Positions 1 through 11,597 of a stretch of DNA of 64,000 nt are shown here, piece by piece. The position numbers and the translations under genes are program-made. The stretch lies in assembly GCA_016748015.1 (NCBI GenBank), contig JAAOMT010000289.1, positions 259,639 through 323,638 on the forward strand, in the 5' to 3' direction. The notes under the pieces are model-generated. The model ran no database searches, was not told where the DNA came from, and worked only from the letters and a program-made list of their open reading frames with translations. The DNA is from Geosiphon pyriformis. Taxonomy: Eukaryota; Glomeromycota; Glomeromycetes; Archaeosporales; Geosiphonaceae. Within the stretch, counting starts at the first letter, position 1, and every line of letters begins with the position of its first letter.

Positions 1-308
1 CAAATAACCTACTAAACTCAGAGCCACACCATCAGAATTACATATCTATGATGCAGCAGCCAATTTATCAACCACCAGTATATCAAGCACCAATTTATCA
101 ACCAACAACACCAACAATTTATCAACCATAGGCACAACTCATTTATCAGCTGCAGGTAATCTATCAGCCTTAACAAATTCCAACCCCGCCACAGAACTTA
201 CTTCAAAACAGAACTCAAAGGCCAAGATTGACTTAACAAAGCTGGAGATCATCAATGATAGTTCACCAACTGATCCCTAGTTCTTCTACACAACCAGCAG
301 AATCTTGA

Positions 309-1937
309 CAATGGAATTCGGACACCAAGTATGCCCAAAATCCGAATTTCCAGAACTATTTAAGCCTCCTGGTTATCCCAAAAGACACTCAACCCAATAA
401 TCCAGAAACCAAACAACAATTAACACTTACCAGCAATATTCTCTCAGCTACTATCACCAAGAATGAAACACTGAATGCCATCTTTCTATTCAAACTCGAA
501 AAAACCACACCAGTTCTATTATTCAGTGGAGCCACTTTTAACACCAAACTGATTACTGCCATGTACATTAACACAAAGATTGATAGTCACACCATCAAAC
601 TGATCCTAGACAATGGATCAGCTGACAGCATCATCACAAAACAACTTATAGACCAATTAGGTCACCAAGTTGATTGTGCTGCCAGCACCAGGATCATAAC
701 TGCCAATGGAGCAACCAAAACCCCTATTGGTGAAATTGATGACTTTCCTTTTGAAGTCAATGGTATTATCATTCCCATCAAAGTCTTAGTGATAGAAGCA
801 ACCCAATATTAGACATTAGTAGGGAATGATTGGTTATCTAAAACCAATACCATACTGGACTGGATAACACAAAAGCTTCAACTGAGCCAAAACAGTCGAC
901 ACACACGTGTACTAGCCACATGTGGCCATTTCAAACCCATTAACTCAACAACACCACTTATTGAATTCAAGGAAGAAGAGAAGAAACCTACCTGGGAAGC
1001 CTACCAAGTTTTCTGGGCCAACACAGAACACAATGAACTGCCGCCAATACTTTTGTGGGATGACAACAGCAAAGGAAAGCAGAGCAAAGAACTTATCTGG
1101 AAAGCCGACCAAGCCTGAAAAACTGACAATGACCAAGAAAAACAAATAAATTGGGAATAGAAAGAAGACAAAAAGGGAAAAAGAAAGGAGAAAAAAGAAG
1201 AACCAACAACCAACAGCAAACCCACTTATAATTCCTACATTACACCCCACTGATCCACTTATTGCTACTCAAAACTAGTATGTGTCAATTGTGGCAAGAA
1301 ATTGTCATCAATGGGTGTTTGTTGTGACGATGATAAGGAGTACACTTCGGCAATAAAATTCTACTGTTACTTATGCATAATTGAATGCTTTGGAAGGCCA
1401 AAATGGATTGGAAAATGGGACAATGAATCATGCTTGGCTTGTGGAGAAACTTTTTTAGATGAAGAAATGTGGAACAACATTCTTGGGTAAGAAGAAATGT
1501 ATGACAAATTATGTCAATACACAATCCTTATAAGTGACTGGGTGAGAAAAGAAATGTCCATAGACACTGTCTGGAGATAAGTCATCAAACATCTAGACGG
1601 GTGCCCACATAATGATGATGAAATCTGGCAAATGACACTCACTAAAATCGAAGGAGCGACCCCAGAAGAGATAAAAACAATTAAAAATAACCCACTTGAA
1701 CCTATAGAACTCGACTGGGATCCAGAACCAGTCATAAATTTCTTAGATCCAAAACAATTCTATGAACATTATCAAAAGCTAGCACCTATCAGGGAAGAAC
1801 AAGAGTAGCGTTTAGAGCAGTTAAATATTCGGTTATGTCAACATTGCTTAATTCCCTGTGACTTTCAATATTGTAATGAGTGTGACCTCATTTACAATCC
1901 ACCACCACACATGATCTACACAATCCCAGAAGAATAA
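309..1937 (+). pseudogene. Gypsy polyprotein fragment: aspartic protease plus cysteine-rich domain
   Basis: One reading frame can be followed from 309 to 1937 with no frameshift but eight stop codons, at 810, 1116, 1158, 1251, 1488, 1578, 1806 and 1935. The protease core reads LILDNGSADSII (about 600-635), followed later by VGNDWL; the catalytic triplet is D-N-G where D-S/T-G is usual. A cysteine-rich part follows, with VCVNCGKKL, CYLC, CLAC, CQHCLIPC and YCNECDLIYNPPP (about 1278-1910), which may bind zinc. Each stop is one C-to-T or G-to-A change from Gln, Arg or Trp. It is a dead copy. The domain order is that of Glomeromycotina Gypsy elements as I know them. Confidence 0.8.
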
Positions 1938-2057
1938 ACAATGTACAAGTAGAAGACGTAAAAAATAAAGTCAAACAAACAATACTAGAAAAAAAAGTAT
2001 TAAAGCTAATTCAGAATGAAGATTTCGATAGAGCTCAATATTAAAAAGAGGAGATAA

Positions 2058-2898
2058 TGTTACTCATAAAAAGAAAACAGATATAGAAAATAGCAAACCA
2101 ATAAGAAAATAGTATTTAACATGTGAGCACATTGCTCAGCAATGTGGAGCAATATCAGAAAGCATAGCACATTGCTCAGCAATGTGGAACAATGTTAGAA
2201 ATTAGGGCACATTACTCAGCAATGTAAGTATTGCTCAAGAAATTATAGCATATTGCTTGGGAATGTGAGCAATCTCATAGAATATCAATTAGGTATATAT
2301 AGCAGCAGTGTTAAAAGTAGAAGAAAAACAGAATCTTTTAGTTAGAAATCTTCTATCAACAAATATTAAATAAATAAATCATTTACCATCCAAATCCACT
2401 CTCCACTATTAACATTTCATGTTAATAGAAATTGATACTTAACCATGCTGAAACAATAGCTCTTGATCATGGCTATTGACAAGATACTAACTTACACATT
2501 GCCTTGGCTTATTTCTTTATTTTCTTTTATTTCTTTCTTTCTTTGATTTTATTGTTGCATACTAACTGCTTAAGAATTAAAGTGCTAAGTAATTGACATT
2601 ATGAATAGCCTGGTAAAAGACCCAGAAATAAGAGTAAAATTACATATCTATTAATGGATAGCTTACCAAAAGGACATGACTGTCAGAATAAACTGGCCAC
2701 TAAGCTGAAGACAGAAATTGAAAACACAATTTACTAACTAATTACATTGTCATTGAATCTTTGTCTATTATACAAAAAACTCAACTTTAAAACCTTCAGA
2801 TACAACCAACGTACCAGTAAAACCAGCATTGTCAAGATATTGAGCATCAAATTATGGATTTGTTATTTAATTTAAGACTCCAAATAATCATTTGTAAT
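2058..2898 (+). repeat. LTR 1 (Gypsy family, 3' LTR)
   Basis: The LTR begins TGTTACTC directly after a purine-rich tract and ends TTGTAATA, close to the TTGTAACA end of the other LTR copies. It contains a 40-bp-period array of palindromes (2129-2266), a TATA box (about 2294-2301) and an R/U5 region that matches the LTRs at 31810-32726, 36044-36975 and 59534-60334 over several hundred bases, for example the segment around the word CTTGATCATGGCTATTGAC. The right flank is decayed LINE sequence, so the element inserted into or next to a LINE. Confidence 0.85.
2129..2266. promoter_or_regulatory. Palindromic 40-bp-period array in LTR U3
   Basis: The 17-mer ACATTGCTCAGCAATGT, palindromic except for its central base, starts at 2129 and 2169. 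A copy with one change starts at 2209 and a diverged copy at about 2249, so the spacing is exactly 40 bp. The array lies upstream of the TATA box at 2294-2301. It is placed like a transcriptional enhancer or repressor-binding array; the function is inferred. Confidence 0.6.
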
Positions 2899-4755
2899 AC
2901 TGGTTAATAATATGACTTTTTTTATGCTCTCTTTTGAAATAAACATCAATTGAATGATTTTTTTAAATTTTAAAGGAGTAGTAACCTTCTCAAAACCATT
3001 GATTATTAAAAATAATTTTTTAATTAATTGAGTTTTCATAGTCATTAATTTGCTTTTTACAGCTGAAAGATTAATATTCAATGCAAAAAATTTCTTAACT
3101 GTTATTTTAACCTGATTTTTAACTATTTTTGGATCAATCCATCTTTTTTCAAGAAAAATAAGAAGACAGAAAGAGAGAAAAACCTTATTTTTATTATTTA
3201 TATTAAAAACTAGAAAGCCAATAGAAGAATCAATTATAGTATTAATATTAACTCTTTTCACTTTAAGTATATTTATCTTAAAATCTAACTGGGCTTCATT
3301 TTTATTACTAGCATTATTATCTGTATCTATACTAGCAAATTGGCCAGCAATTTTTTTTGAATTTTCAAAACTTAAATTTGTTTTATTACCAAAATGCTTA
3401 ATATTGTCAAGTAATAATTTTTGCTTTTAAATCAAACTCTTATTAACAGAACTTGAAACTGTAATTTTGGGATGAAAAAAAGAAAGAAGTTTTTTTTTAA
3501 TTATTTATAATAACAAAAATAACCAAAAATATAACAATAAAAAAACCAAAAAAACAGAAGTTTTAACATAAAACTTTGTATTAACAAAAAATAAAAATAA
3601 AAATTTTGAAGTTATTAATAAGTCTAAAAAAAACTTAAAAAAAAAAGTAAAAAATATTTTATAATTTATAATTTAATAATTTAAATTTTAATATTTATAT
3701 AAAATACCAGTTTTTAAAGAATTAAAAATCACAACAACAAAATATTAACAATAATAAAAAATAAAAAATAAAACAAGTATAATTATTAACTTAAAAAATA
3801 AAATCATTAATTTTAAAAACAATAAAATTAAAAAAAATTAATTAATTTGGTTTTAAAAATGGTTTTTAAAATAATAATATTTTTTTAATTAAAAAAAAAA
3901 TTTAATATTGTTTTTTTAATTAATACAAACTAATAAATAATAATAATAACAATAAAAAGGTTTTTAAAATAAATAATAATATATTATTATAAGTTAACAA
4001 ACTTTAACTTAATTAAATTAATAATATTAAAAATACCAAAAATATTTCTAATAATATTAAAAAATATGCTAAAAAATATATTATAAAATACAATAAAAAA
4101 AAAGCAGAAATTAATATAAAAAACTTTGTAATTTTAAGTATAATTAAAAAAAATCACCAATAAAAATTTTAATAATTGGAACCAAAAAAATTTTGAATGC
4201 AAAATTTATATAAAACAATTTTATATTGTTTTTAAAACTAATTTAAGTTTAATAAAACTAAACAGTAAATAAAACAAGAATTTAATAAAAACCAATATAA
4301 TTTTAAAAATAATATTAAACACTAAAATAGAAATCACTTATTCAAAAAACTTTTAATGATTTGTAATTATTTTTTATGTATTATTAAAGACAGTATCAAA
4401 AAATAAAAAAACCAATTAATTTAGTTTTTATTTAATTAATCTAATCATTAAAATTAAATAATTTAATAAATTAATTAAGTAAAAACATATTTAAAAACAT
4501 ATCTTGTTTTGTTTTTAAAACCAGTAATAATCTGTTAAAAAATATTATATTTAATAATACAGCCAATAATTAATCTTAGTTTATTTTAAATGATATATTA
4601 TTATTGTTACTATTTATATTAAAAAAAAAATTAATTACAATTATAAAAATTTTAAATAAAATTTTATTTAAAACTACAAAAAAGTTTAATATAATAATAA
4701 TAAATATAAGTAATTATTGCTGTTTTTTAGAGTTTTTGATTTTTTTGGCTATTTG

Positions 4756-4804
<49 letters not shown>

Positions 4805-5110
4805 GTAAAAGCAAAAAAAAACCAGTTTTTTAATTGATCTATTATTAAAAACTTTGGAATTTTTGGAAAAGATAAAAATAATATTAGAATTAATTCTGGT
4901 ATTTTTTGAAAAAAACTTTGACTGAAAAAAAACTACCAATTAAAGATGAAAAAACTGTTAAAAACTATTTTTTATTATTAATATTTAAGAAAAATATTTC
5001 TAAAACATTTTATTTAGCTGTTTTTATAATAGAAAAAATTTATTAGTTATTATAAAAAAAATAATATTTGAAACTTTTTTATTTTTTATTTAAATTATGA
5101 TAATAAAATT
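2899..5110 (-). mobile_element. Heavily decayed LINE fragment, AT-rich
   Basis: The minus strand at 2960-3260 aligns with the ORF1 C-terminal half of the better preserved LINE at 30070-30400; nearly all differences are C-to-T or G-to-A in this copy. The stretch 4200-5100 aligns with 35890-36043 joined to 36976-37680 in the right arm of the inverted repeat, and here no LTR is inserted. The frame is destroyed. The part from about 3450 to 4200 is almost pure A/T, and its origin can no longer be read. Confidence 0.7.
4756..4804. repeat. (TAA)n microsatellite
   Basis: About sixteen uninterrupted TAA units lie inside the decayed LINE. Confidence 0.95.
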
Positions 5111-7201
5111 AAAAAAAAAAGTTTATAATATATATATATATAATTTTTTTAAAAAATAATAATTTATTAATTAATTTATATTTTTATTATTATTTAATAA
5201 TCAATTCATAAAATTTTTTTATAAATTAATAATAATTTTAACTAATATATTTTAATACTTATTTTTTTTTTGTTAAATTAATTAGTCTTTTTAAATATTA
5301 AACAACTTAAAAAGTTATTTTAATTTTAATAAAACAAATATTAAATTAATTAAAATTTTTGAATGTTAAATAACTTTAAAATAATACAAGTTTTAAAATC
5401 AATTAAAAGTTTTAAATATTAAATAACCTAAAAAGCTATTTGAATCTCAATACATGGTTTGTGGTAAAACTAAAAGTCTTGAATAAAAAATAACTTTAAA
5501 TAATTATGATTGTTTTCACATTTGGGATGGTAATTATTATTATCTCATTGGACATATGATCGATCTTGATGGTTTTTATATCACGTGAAAACTCAGATGG
5601 TAGATCAGGAATTTGAAACTTTTGATTGGATGATTCATGATTTTTGATCTAAACTCTTATCATGCAACTTGTCGAATTTTTATATATAGTTGCATGCATG
5701 ATTTCTACCATTATAGTTTCTTATTTTCCGAATTATTCGCATACATACATACACAATGTTAAAAATTATGGAGGTGAAACTGATAATTTTTACAGATTAA
5801 AGATTAAATAAAAATGATAGAATAGGAAGGAAATATTCGAACTTTGAAAATTTTTTGACATTGATATTATCTGGGGACTTTTGATTACAAATGCCAAAAC
5901 TGACTTTAGATAATGCCCAAGAATATTGAATATATAATAAAGAGGGTAAAATTTTTTTCTGAAAAATAAGTTAATGTTAAATCTCCAATGATTTAAAAAA
6001 TTGGCTAAAGGTCATTAATGGTCTATTACTCATCCAAACTTATTAAAGGATATGTAAATAAATGCTTGCAGAAAAAAAAAGAGTTCTTTACCTTACAATT
6101 AAGTATATTAATAGACAGGATCCTCTGGAATGGCAGTGTAAAGAAGATAAATTGAGGGTTTCAGCAAGGATATTCTTTAAGGAACTTGATGTCGAAAACA
6201 CAAACAGAGCCAAATACCCAAATCTTAAATATTGATATTGGGAAAAAATGTTTTACAAGAAGAAGGTGGCAAAAGTCTTTCTACAGAATATTATATTAAT
6301 AAAAAAAAACTTTAATAGTTCTACATGAATTCTTAAGATTTCCAAGACTTTAGTTAAAACAAGAAAGCAATAAATAAAATTCTTAACATTCCGTAATAAA
6401 ATTTGAGCTCCTTTAACTATATTATTTTTTGATACTAAAGCTCTTTATTGCTTTTACGAATATTCTAAAGTATTTACCCAAATAAGAAAGCAAATTTAAT
6501 GTTTTTGATGCTTTAAGATTTTTCTGGCTATGTATTGTATAATTTTAAACTAATTTTTTGGCCTAAAATTCTAAATGCAAGAAAAACAAAGAGTCCGAAT
6601 CAAAACCTTTCAGGAAAACGTTAAAAAAAGCGTAAAACTTTAAAAGATTTTGTTACACACCTTTTAGGAATCGAGTCTTAAAACAATATTTTAAAATTTG
6701 TAACCTTTAATTTAATTTTTATAATATATATTTGTAACCTTGGTAATTAATCAAATCTTATTTATTTTGTATTTTATTATATATAAATTTTTACAAATTG
6801 TAATTTGATGACAATAAATCAATTTTAAAAATGTTTTAAAATTCAAATTGATCATTTCTGTATTATGCACAGATATGTCAAGATGTGTGATGCACAAACA
6901 AGAATTTATTTCCATACATGTTTGCATATTTCAAAAGTCATCTACTGTGCAAGCAATTTTTTAAGTACCGAAAATATATTACAATATTGTAAATATCTAA
7001 GTTTCGAAATTGATTTTTGCCTACTAATTCTGTTTTATTTCTTCATAACAGTTAAAAACAATCTGATGGCTACTTAAACTTATTGAATTACAGAATCAAT
7101 TGTTTCGTTTTCCAATTTGAGATACTCTGTTTCCGACTGAGATGGTTCTCCCTGAATTTTGAATTTAATCTTCACAGTTATGAATAATAAGACTTTATAA
7201 T
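5111..7201. other. No gene recognised
   Basis: Up to about 5480 this is AT-rich decayed repeat. From there to 7201 the composition is that of ordinary intergenic DNA. I found no protein-like frame with splice sites; the only sizeable ORF (6865-7077 +) has no recognisable family and no usual codon pattern. Confidence 0.5.
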
Positions 7202-9848
7202 TTATTTTTCTAACACATGAATATTTTTCTTTTCATTTTTGGTGTGACGCTTAGAGGCACTATACATTCGAGATATCTCGTAAGAAGACATCCAACCGGG
7301 AGGCCACAGTTCGAGGAGCTAGGTGTATCATAAAATAGGAAAAAGTATTACTAAATTGTGAGAAATTCAAAATATTGATCAATAGAGTAAAAAACCAATT
7401 ATTTACCCGCTGGTATAACATTTTTCGCATTGTTTGTTCTGAAAGACGTTCTGACTTATCTTCAGCCTCCCTTTGGAATCAAAGAAAAACAAATTTTTGG
7501 TTAAAATAAAAATAAAAAAAAAACAAAAAAAAAACGAAATAATAAGTTAAAATAAGAATTCGTCAAATTACATGAGGTCATTTTTCATTACTGTAATATC
7601 CATCTCCATCTGGATTATTTGCCATAAAAGCCCCTTTGTTTTGACGGTCCACTTAAATTTCTTGCCTTTACCACCGGAAACAGTGTGATTTACCGTCGTA
7701 TCAGGATCCATATTGGAATCACCTCCAATTTCCGGATCTCCGTCTGTGTTTGCACTAGAGAGATCGGATGATGGTTCCGACCTGAACAGAGATGCATGCC
7801 TTTGTAGAATTCCGGGCATGATTTCTTTCAATTCTCCTTCCAATTTTTTCATCAGATTGTCTCTCTGTTGTTCCACTTCTGGTATTTTTATCGGATATAG
7901 GGTCCTTTTACAAAGTCTCTATAAGTAGAAAAACAAAAATTAACAGATGAGCAAAGTTTCAGGTTTAATAGAATCATCAAAACTAATAAAAAAATTCTAT
8001 GCAGTTTTCTGCGCGGTTACGTTGTTCAGAAAGCTAAGTATACTTGACCTATTGATGTGGTCTTTATAGAAAAATAAATAAAAAATGTTAAAAAATAACT
8101 AACCGTGACTGTATACTTATTGTATGGTAAATTATTGGTTAATATTTTGAAAAAGTTTTCATTAAACTCGTTATGTTCATAGGCTTTGGTTATCGTAGCC
8201 AATAAGTGAGGCTTAAGATTAGGAGGGAATCTATTTTTAAGTGCAAAAGATTCTAAAGGAGTGAAAATGACAAATGGCAAATGATTAATAAAAAGTTTTA
8301 TTTTGTTTGAGTAAATTATGAAAATTTTCTAGATTAAAGTACCTGTAGCTACTTCTGATTTAAATGTGTCCAAAGTTTTTTGGACTTCGGGATTTATAGA
8401 TTCCTAAAAAGTCAATCAATAATAAAAGAGTGAGCTCAATTTTTCCACTAGTTAAATCTCTACGATCTAGAGTAAGCAATAGGTAGGTAGGTAGGTAGGT
8501 AGGTAAGTTAAGTAGGTACTTACCACAGGATAAGATTTAAGAGTTTTCCCTTGAGTTTTGTTAACTTCTGGAATGTATCTCGGGATAGGAGGAGGAGGAG
8601 TTATATCTTTTCTGTGATATGAATTATTGGTTTCATTTTTTGAATGAGGCATTGGATTGACGATGAAAGCAATAGTACCATTTCTGTTAGGTGGTGGTGG
8701 TGGTGGTGGAGGTGGAGGTGGAGGTGCATGTACGGACATGGAAGAATCTTTAATCATATTTGCGTTCTTTGAAGATGACGCATTATTTGAAATTTTCAAA
8801 GAAGACTGGCTTGAACTCTTCGAAATAGGCTGACCGGAATACTTAATTGATGAAATTTGATAATTGTCTTTGAAGATTAATTTTTGAGGAACAAAAACCT
8901 CAACAATTTGAGAATCTGAAATCTGTGATGATGATGAGGTTTTCTTTGACTCATTGATAGTATTGTTATTGTTATTGTTATTGTTATTATTATCTTCAGC
9001 GCTTGTATGACCTTTCTTAGATGTCTTTCGTGCCCTAGCGTCCAAAGCGGTTGATTTTCGTTTGGATGAGACCTTTTTCGTATCAGGTGACGCATCACTA
9101 ATTTAAGGAAATCGAAACATCAATAAAATAATCCTATTTGGAAGGTTTGGCAACAAGACCAACCCAGATAAAACTGTGAAAGAACCATACTCAATATCCG
9201 AGTCCTCAACTTGTAGAGGACCTCTCCAAACAAAGAAACCATCAACAGAGGGGCGAATCTCTCCAGTGTAGCGTTGTGATGGGGCTAACTCACTATCATC
9301 AATGAATGGATCTGAAAAATCATAATTTTCCATTCTTGCTTTCTTTTTTCGCATTTTTTTCTAAAAGGAAAAAAAAAACGGTAGAAAATGGTAATTCTTT
9401 GAAAAAGAGGGTGGAATTTGTGAAAAGCTTAATTTACCTCTTGCTCAATCTTTGCCGCTTTTGTGTTAATCTCAGCATTTTCAAGAATACGACGAAAAAA
9501 AGGATCCTTTTCTGAAGAGAAATCACCGGGTGGTGTTGAAGTTGGGGATGGAGATTGAGGATCAGGAGTTTGAAAACCTTCGGATCCTTCACCCGACGAA
9601 TCAGACTCGGAGTCAGTTTCATTTTGTCTTGGAGGGGTTAAGGGTAAAACACCAGCTTCCTTTAACAAATCAGGTATATCAACAATGTTGTTTTCTGGAT
9701 ATGTTAAAGGGATATCGATGGTTATCATTCTAGAAGGTGGTAGCAGAGTGGGTTCAGGTTGAAAATTTTCGGCCACTCTAACAATCTCACTAGATGATTC
9801 AATTTCAATAGAGTCCTTTACGACTTTTTCGATTTTCTCTTTAGGCAT
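7202..9848 (-). CDS. Ubinuclein/HPC2-like subunit of the HIR/HIRA histone chaperone complex
   Basis: My model has eight exons: 9848-9438, 9360-9191, 9097-8524, 8403-8343, 8252-8104, 7918-7572, 7470-7407 and 7318-7202. They total 1,893 nt (630 aa), and all junctions are GT..AG in phase. Exon 2 carries the Hpc2-related signature YDFSDPFIDDSEL (residues about 150-162) followed by GFFVWRGPL, the region by which ubinucleins bind the HIRA WD repeats. Exon 3 is low-complexity, with ten Asn, serine-rich stretches and twelve consecutive Pro. Exons 5-8 form the conserved middle domain, with FPPNLKPHLL and a C-terminal LWPPGWMSSYEIS. The N-terminal 137 residues are acidic and Ser/Pro-rich. The expected role is replication-independent H3-H4 deposition in the nucleus. 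The start is the first in-frame ATG. The family call is strong; the splice site of exon 2 (donor GTATGG) is the least certain. Confidence 0.88.
8481..8506. repeat. (TAGG)n microsatellite in ubinuclein intron
   Basis: Six TAGG units sit in the intron between exons 3 and 4 of the ubinuclein gene. Confidence 0.9.
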
Positions 9849-10215
9849 TTCGTTCAAAGATCAAATCGTGATGAAATGAGTGAGAATTGGACAAAAAGTT
9901 TTAAGCTGACCCTGAATATGGTTGGAATAGTCAGGCAACAAAAGATTTCAGAGATCTGAGAAAAAGATAGAAATTGTGGGGGTTGTGGTAGGGTGGTGTG
10001 TCTTAGTCGAAGTAGAAAAAGCCTGGTTCTTTATAATTTTCACGCGGGACAAAGGAGTTCAGTTATTTGAGAACACAAATTTTGATTCACAATCTCACGA
10101 AAGCCCTAAGTTTAAACCTTAATAATCACGTGATTTAGATCAAACGATCAAAGGTAGAATTACACGCGCGAATTTTAGTATTTTAGTGTTACATCTAAAA
10201 GAATTGTTTACCTTT

Positions 10216-10230
10216 GGGGGGGGGGGGGGG
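10216..10230. repeat. 15-base poly-G tract
   Basis: Fifteen consecutive G lie on the plus strand in otherwise AT-rich DNA. It may be an unstable homopolymer or a G-quadruplex-capable tract. Confidence 0.9.
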
Positions 10231-10484
10231 TAATTATGTAAATTGAGTTAAAAATATAAAAAAACGATATTGAAATAAGGAATATTAAGTTTTAAATAAA
10301 TTTTTATTTTTTAATTTTTATTTTTGTATAAGTAATTACTATTTAAATATGAAATTGGTGTAAATTCCAATTACAAGTTTATTAATTCAAAAGTTATTAT
10401 TACCCCATGCTCTTTATTTAGGATATGCCCTATTATACATGATCATTTTTTGGGTAATATAGGTATATTAATAGTATTACAATT

Positions 10485-10576
10485 AAAAAAACTATTCACA
10501 TAATAAAAAATTATTAGAATAAAAACTATTCTCATAATAAAAAACTATTCTCATAATAAAAAACTATTCTCATAAT
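10485..10576. repeat. 19-bp tandem repeat
   Basis: Three near-identical copies of AAAAAACTATTCTCATAAT (10521-10576) are preceded by two degenerate copies (from about 10485). They are noncoding and lie in the ubinuclein-lipase intergenic region. Confidence 0.85.
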
Positions 10577-11423
10577 AAAAATTTTTTAGAATAAATTTAA
10601 ATATATAAATATATTATTTTCGGTTTAAGTATTTTGGAAACTTTTATCCTCATAAAGCTTCTTTTTTTGACCTGCTTCTGGGAATTTGTAGCCCAACGAC
10701 TATCTATTACATAGAAAATATAAATGATATATACTAGACGTGACTCATGGTTTTTTTTTCTATAAGTGACCTACTTTTTTTTTTAAAAGCAAAAGCATTA
10801 TTTGTAATATATACATGTTTTTAAAATAAATTAATAAATTGATAAAAAGTACAAAATTAATAAGAATAAATTTTGTTTTAAATATGTTTAATTTTTTTAA
10901 AACAGCCAAATTTTTGGGTAATTTAAATAATATATATATATATATATATTTAAATATAAAATGTCTTAACCAAAATTGTAAAAAAGTTTTTTAAACAATT
11001 CACGAAACTTTTTCATTTATTTGTATATTAAATTTCCGAACTCAAAATAAAGATATAATCTATAAAGAAAGAGTACTTTCATTCATGTTCAAAATTTTAA
11101 AACCTTTTACTTTTAAAAGAAACTTTATTTTTTTGAATCTATGATCATATCATTTGATCAATTTTCTTATTCTTTGATGCACCGTAAAAATTTCCAAGAT
11201 TATCATCATATTTGTTTATGCAGTGGTTGTTTTATAGTAATATATCAAAGAAACTTGAATCATTATCTCCGCTGTGACTTTTTTTCTACAAACATTTAAC
11301 ACATAGGATACTATTCATTTCATAGATATCAAAGTAACAAAGATAACCAATTGCTTATCTCAATATTTATTTATATGTTGCAAATAATTGAATTGATAAA
11401 TTTGTTTTCAATACATGAAATTG

Positions 11424-11424
11424 A

Positions 11425-11459
<35 letters not shown>
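11424..11459. repeat. (ATT)n microsatellite
   Basis: About twelve ATT units lie upstream of the lipase gene. Confidence 0.95.
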
Positions 11460-11462
<3 letters not shown>

Positions 11463-11530
11463 AAGTGAAGAGGAAACTTGAAGGCAAAATTTTAATGGAA
11501 AAAAAAAATAACATATTGAAAGCCATAAAT

Positions 11531-11556
11531 TATTTATTATTATAATTATAATTATA

Positions 11557-11590
<34 letters not shown>
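11531..11590. repeat. (ATT)n/(ATA)n microsatellite abutting lipase start
   Basis: This imperfect then perfect ATT array ends eight bases before the lipase start codon, so it lies in the presumed 5' UTR or core promoter. Confidence 0.9.
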
Positions 11591-11591
<1 letters not shown>

Positions 11592-11597
11592 AAAGCA

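Larger units (their letters stand above)
1..2898 (+). mobile_element. Ty3/Gypsy-type LTR retrotransposon, internally deleted, 5' end outside window
   Basis: The stretch holds a glutamine/proline-rich spacer with repeated IYQP-type segments (about 50-170), an aspartic protease region, a cysteine-rich region, a short C-terminal tail, a polypurine tract (2043-2057) and an LTR (2058-2898). Reverse transcriptase, RNase H and integrase are absent. The tail before the polypurine tract (about 1960-2040) matches the tail of the minus-strand element at the right end of the window, where both carry the pattern VKQT.LEK followed by IQNE.FD. The two therefore belong to one family, and this copy has lost pol between the cysteine-rich region and the tail, near 1935-1960. 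It cannot be autonomous. Confidence 0.85.
9849..11597. other. Divergent intergenic region between ubinuclein and lipase genes
   Basis: This 1.75-kb stretch separates two divergently transcribed genes and should hold both promoters. The part next to ubinuclein (9849-10200) has CpG-containing, gene-like composition and includes CACGTG-like and ACGCG words. The rest is AT-rich with a poly-G run, a 19-bp tandem repeat and ATT microsatellites. No coding frame was recognised. Confidence 0.6.

Noticed and set aside
2129-2266. CRISPR-like spaced palindromic repeats
   Set aside because: The regular 40-bp array has palindromic units but lies in an LTR promoter of a eukaryotic retroelement, and no cas genes are present.
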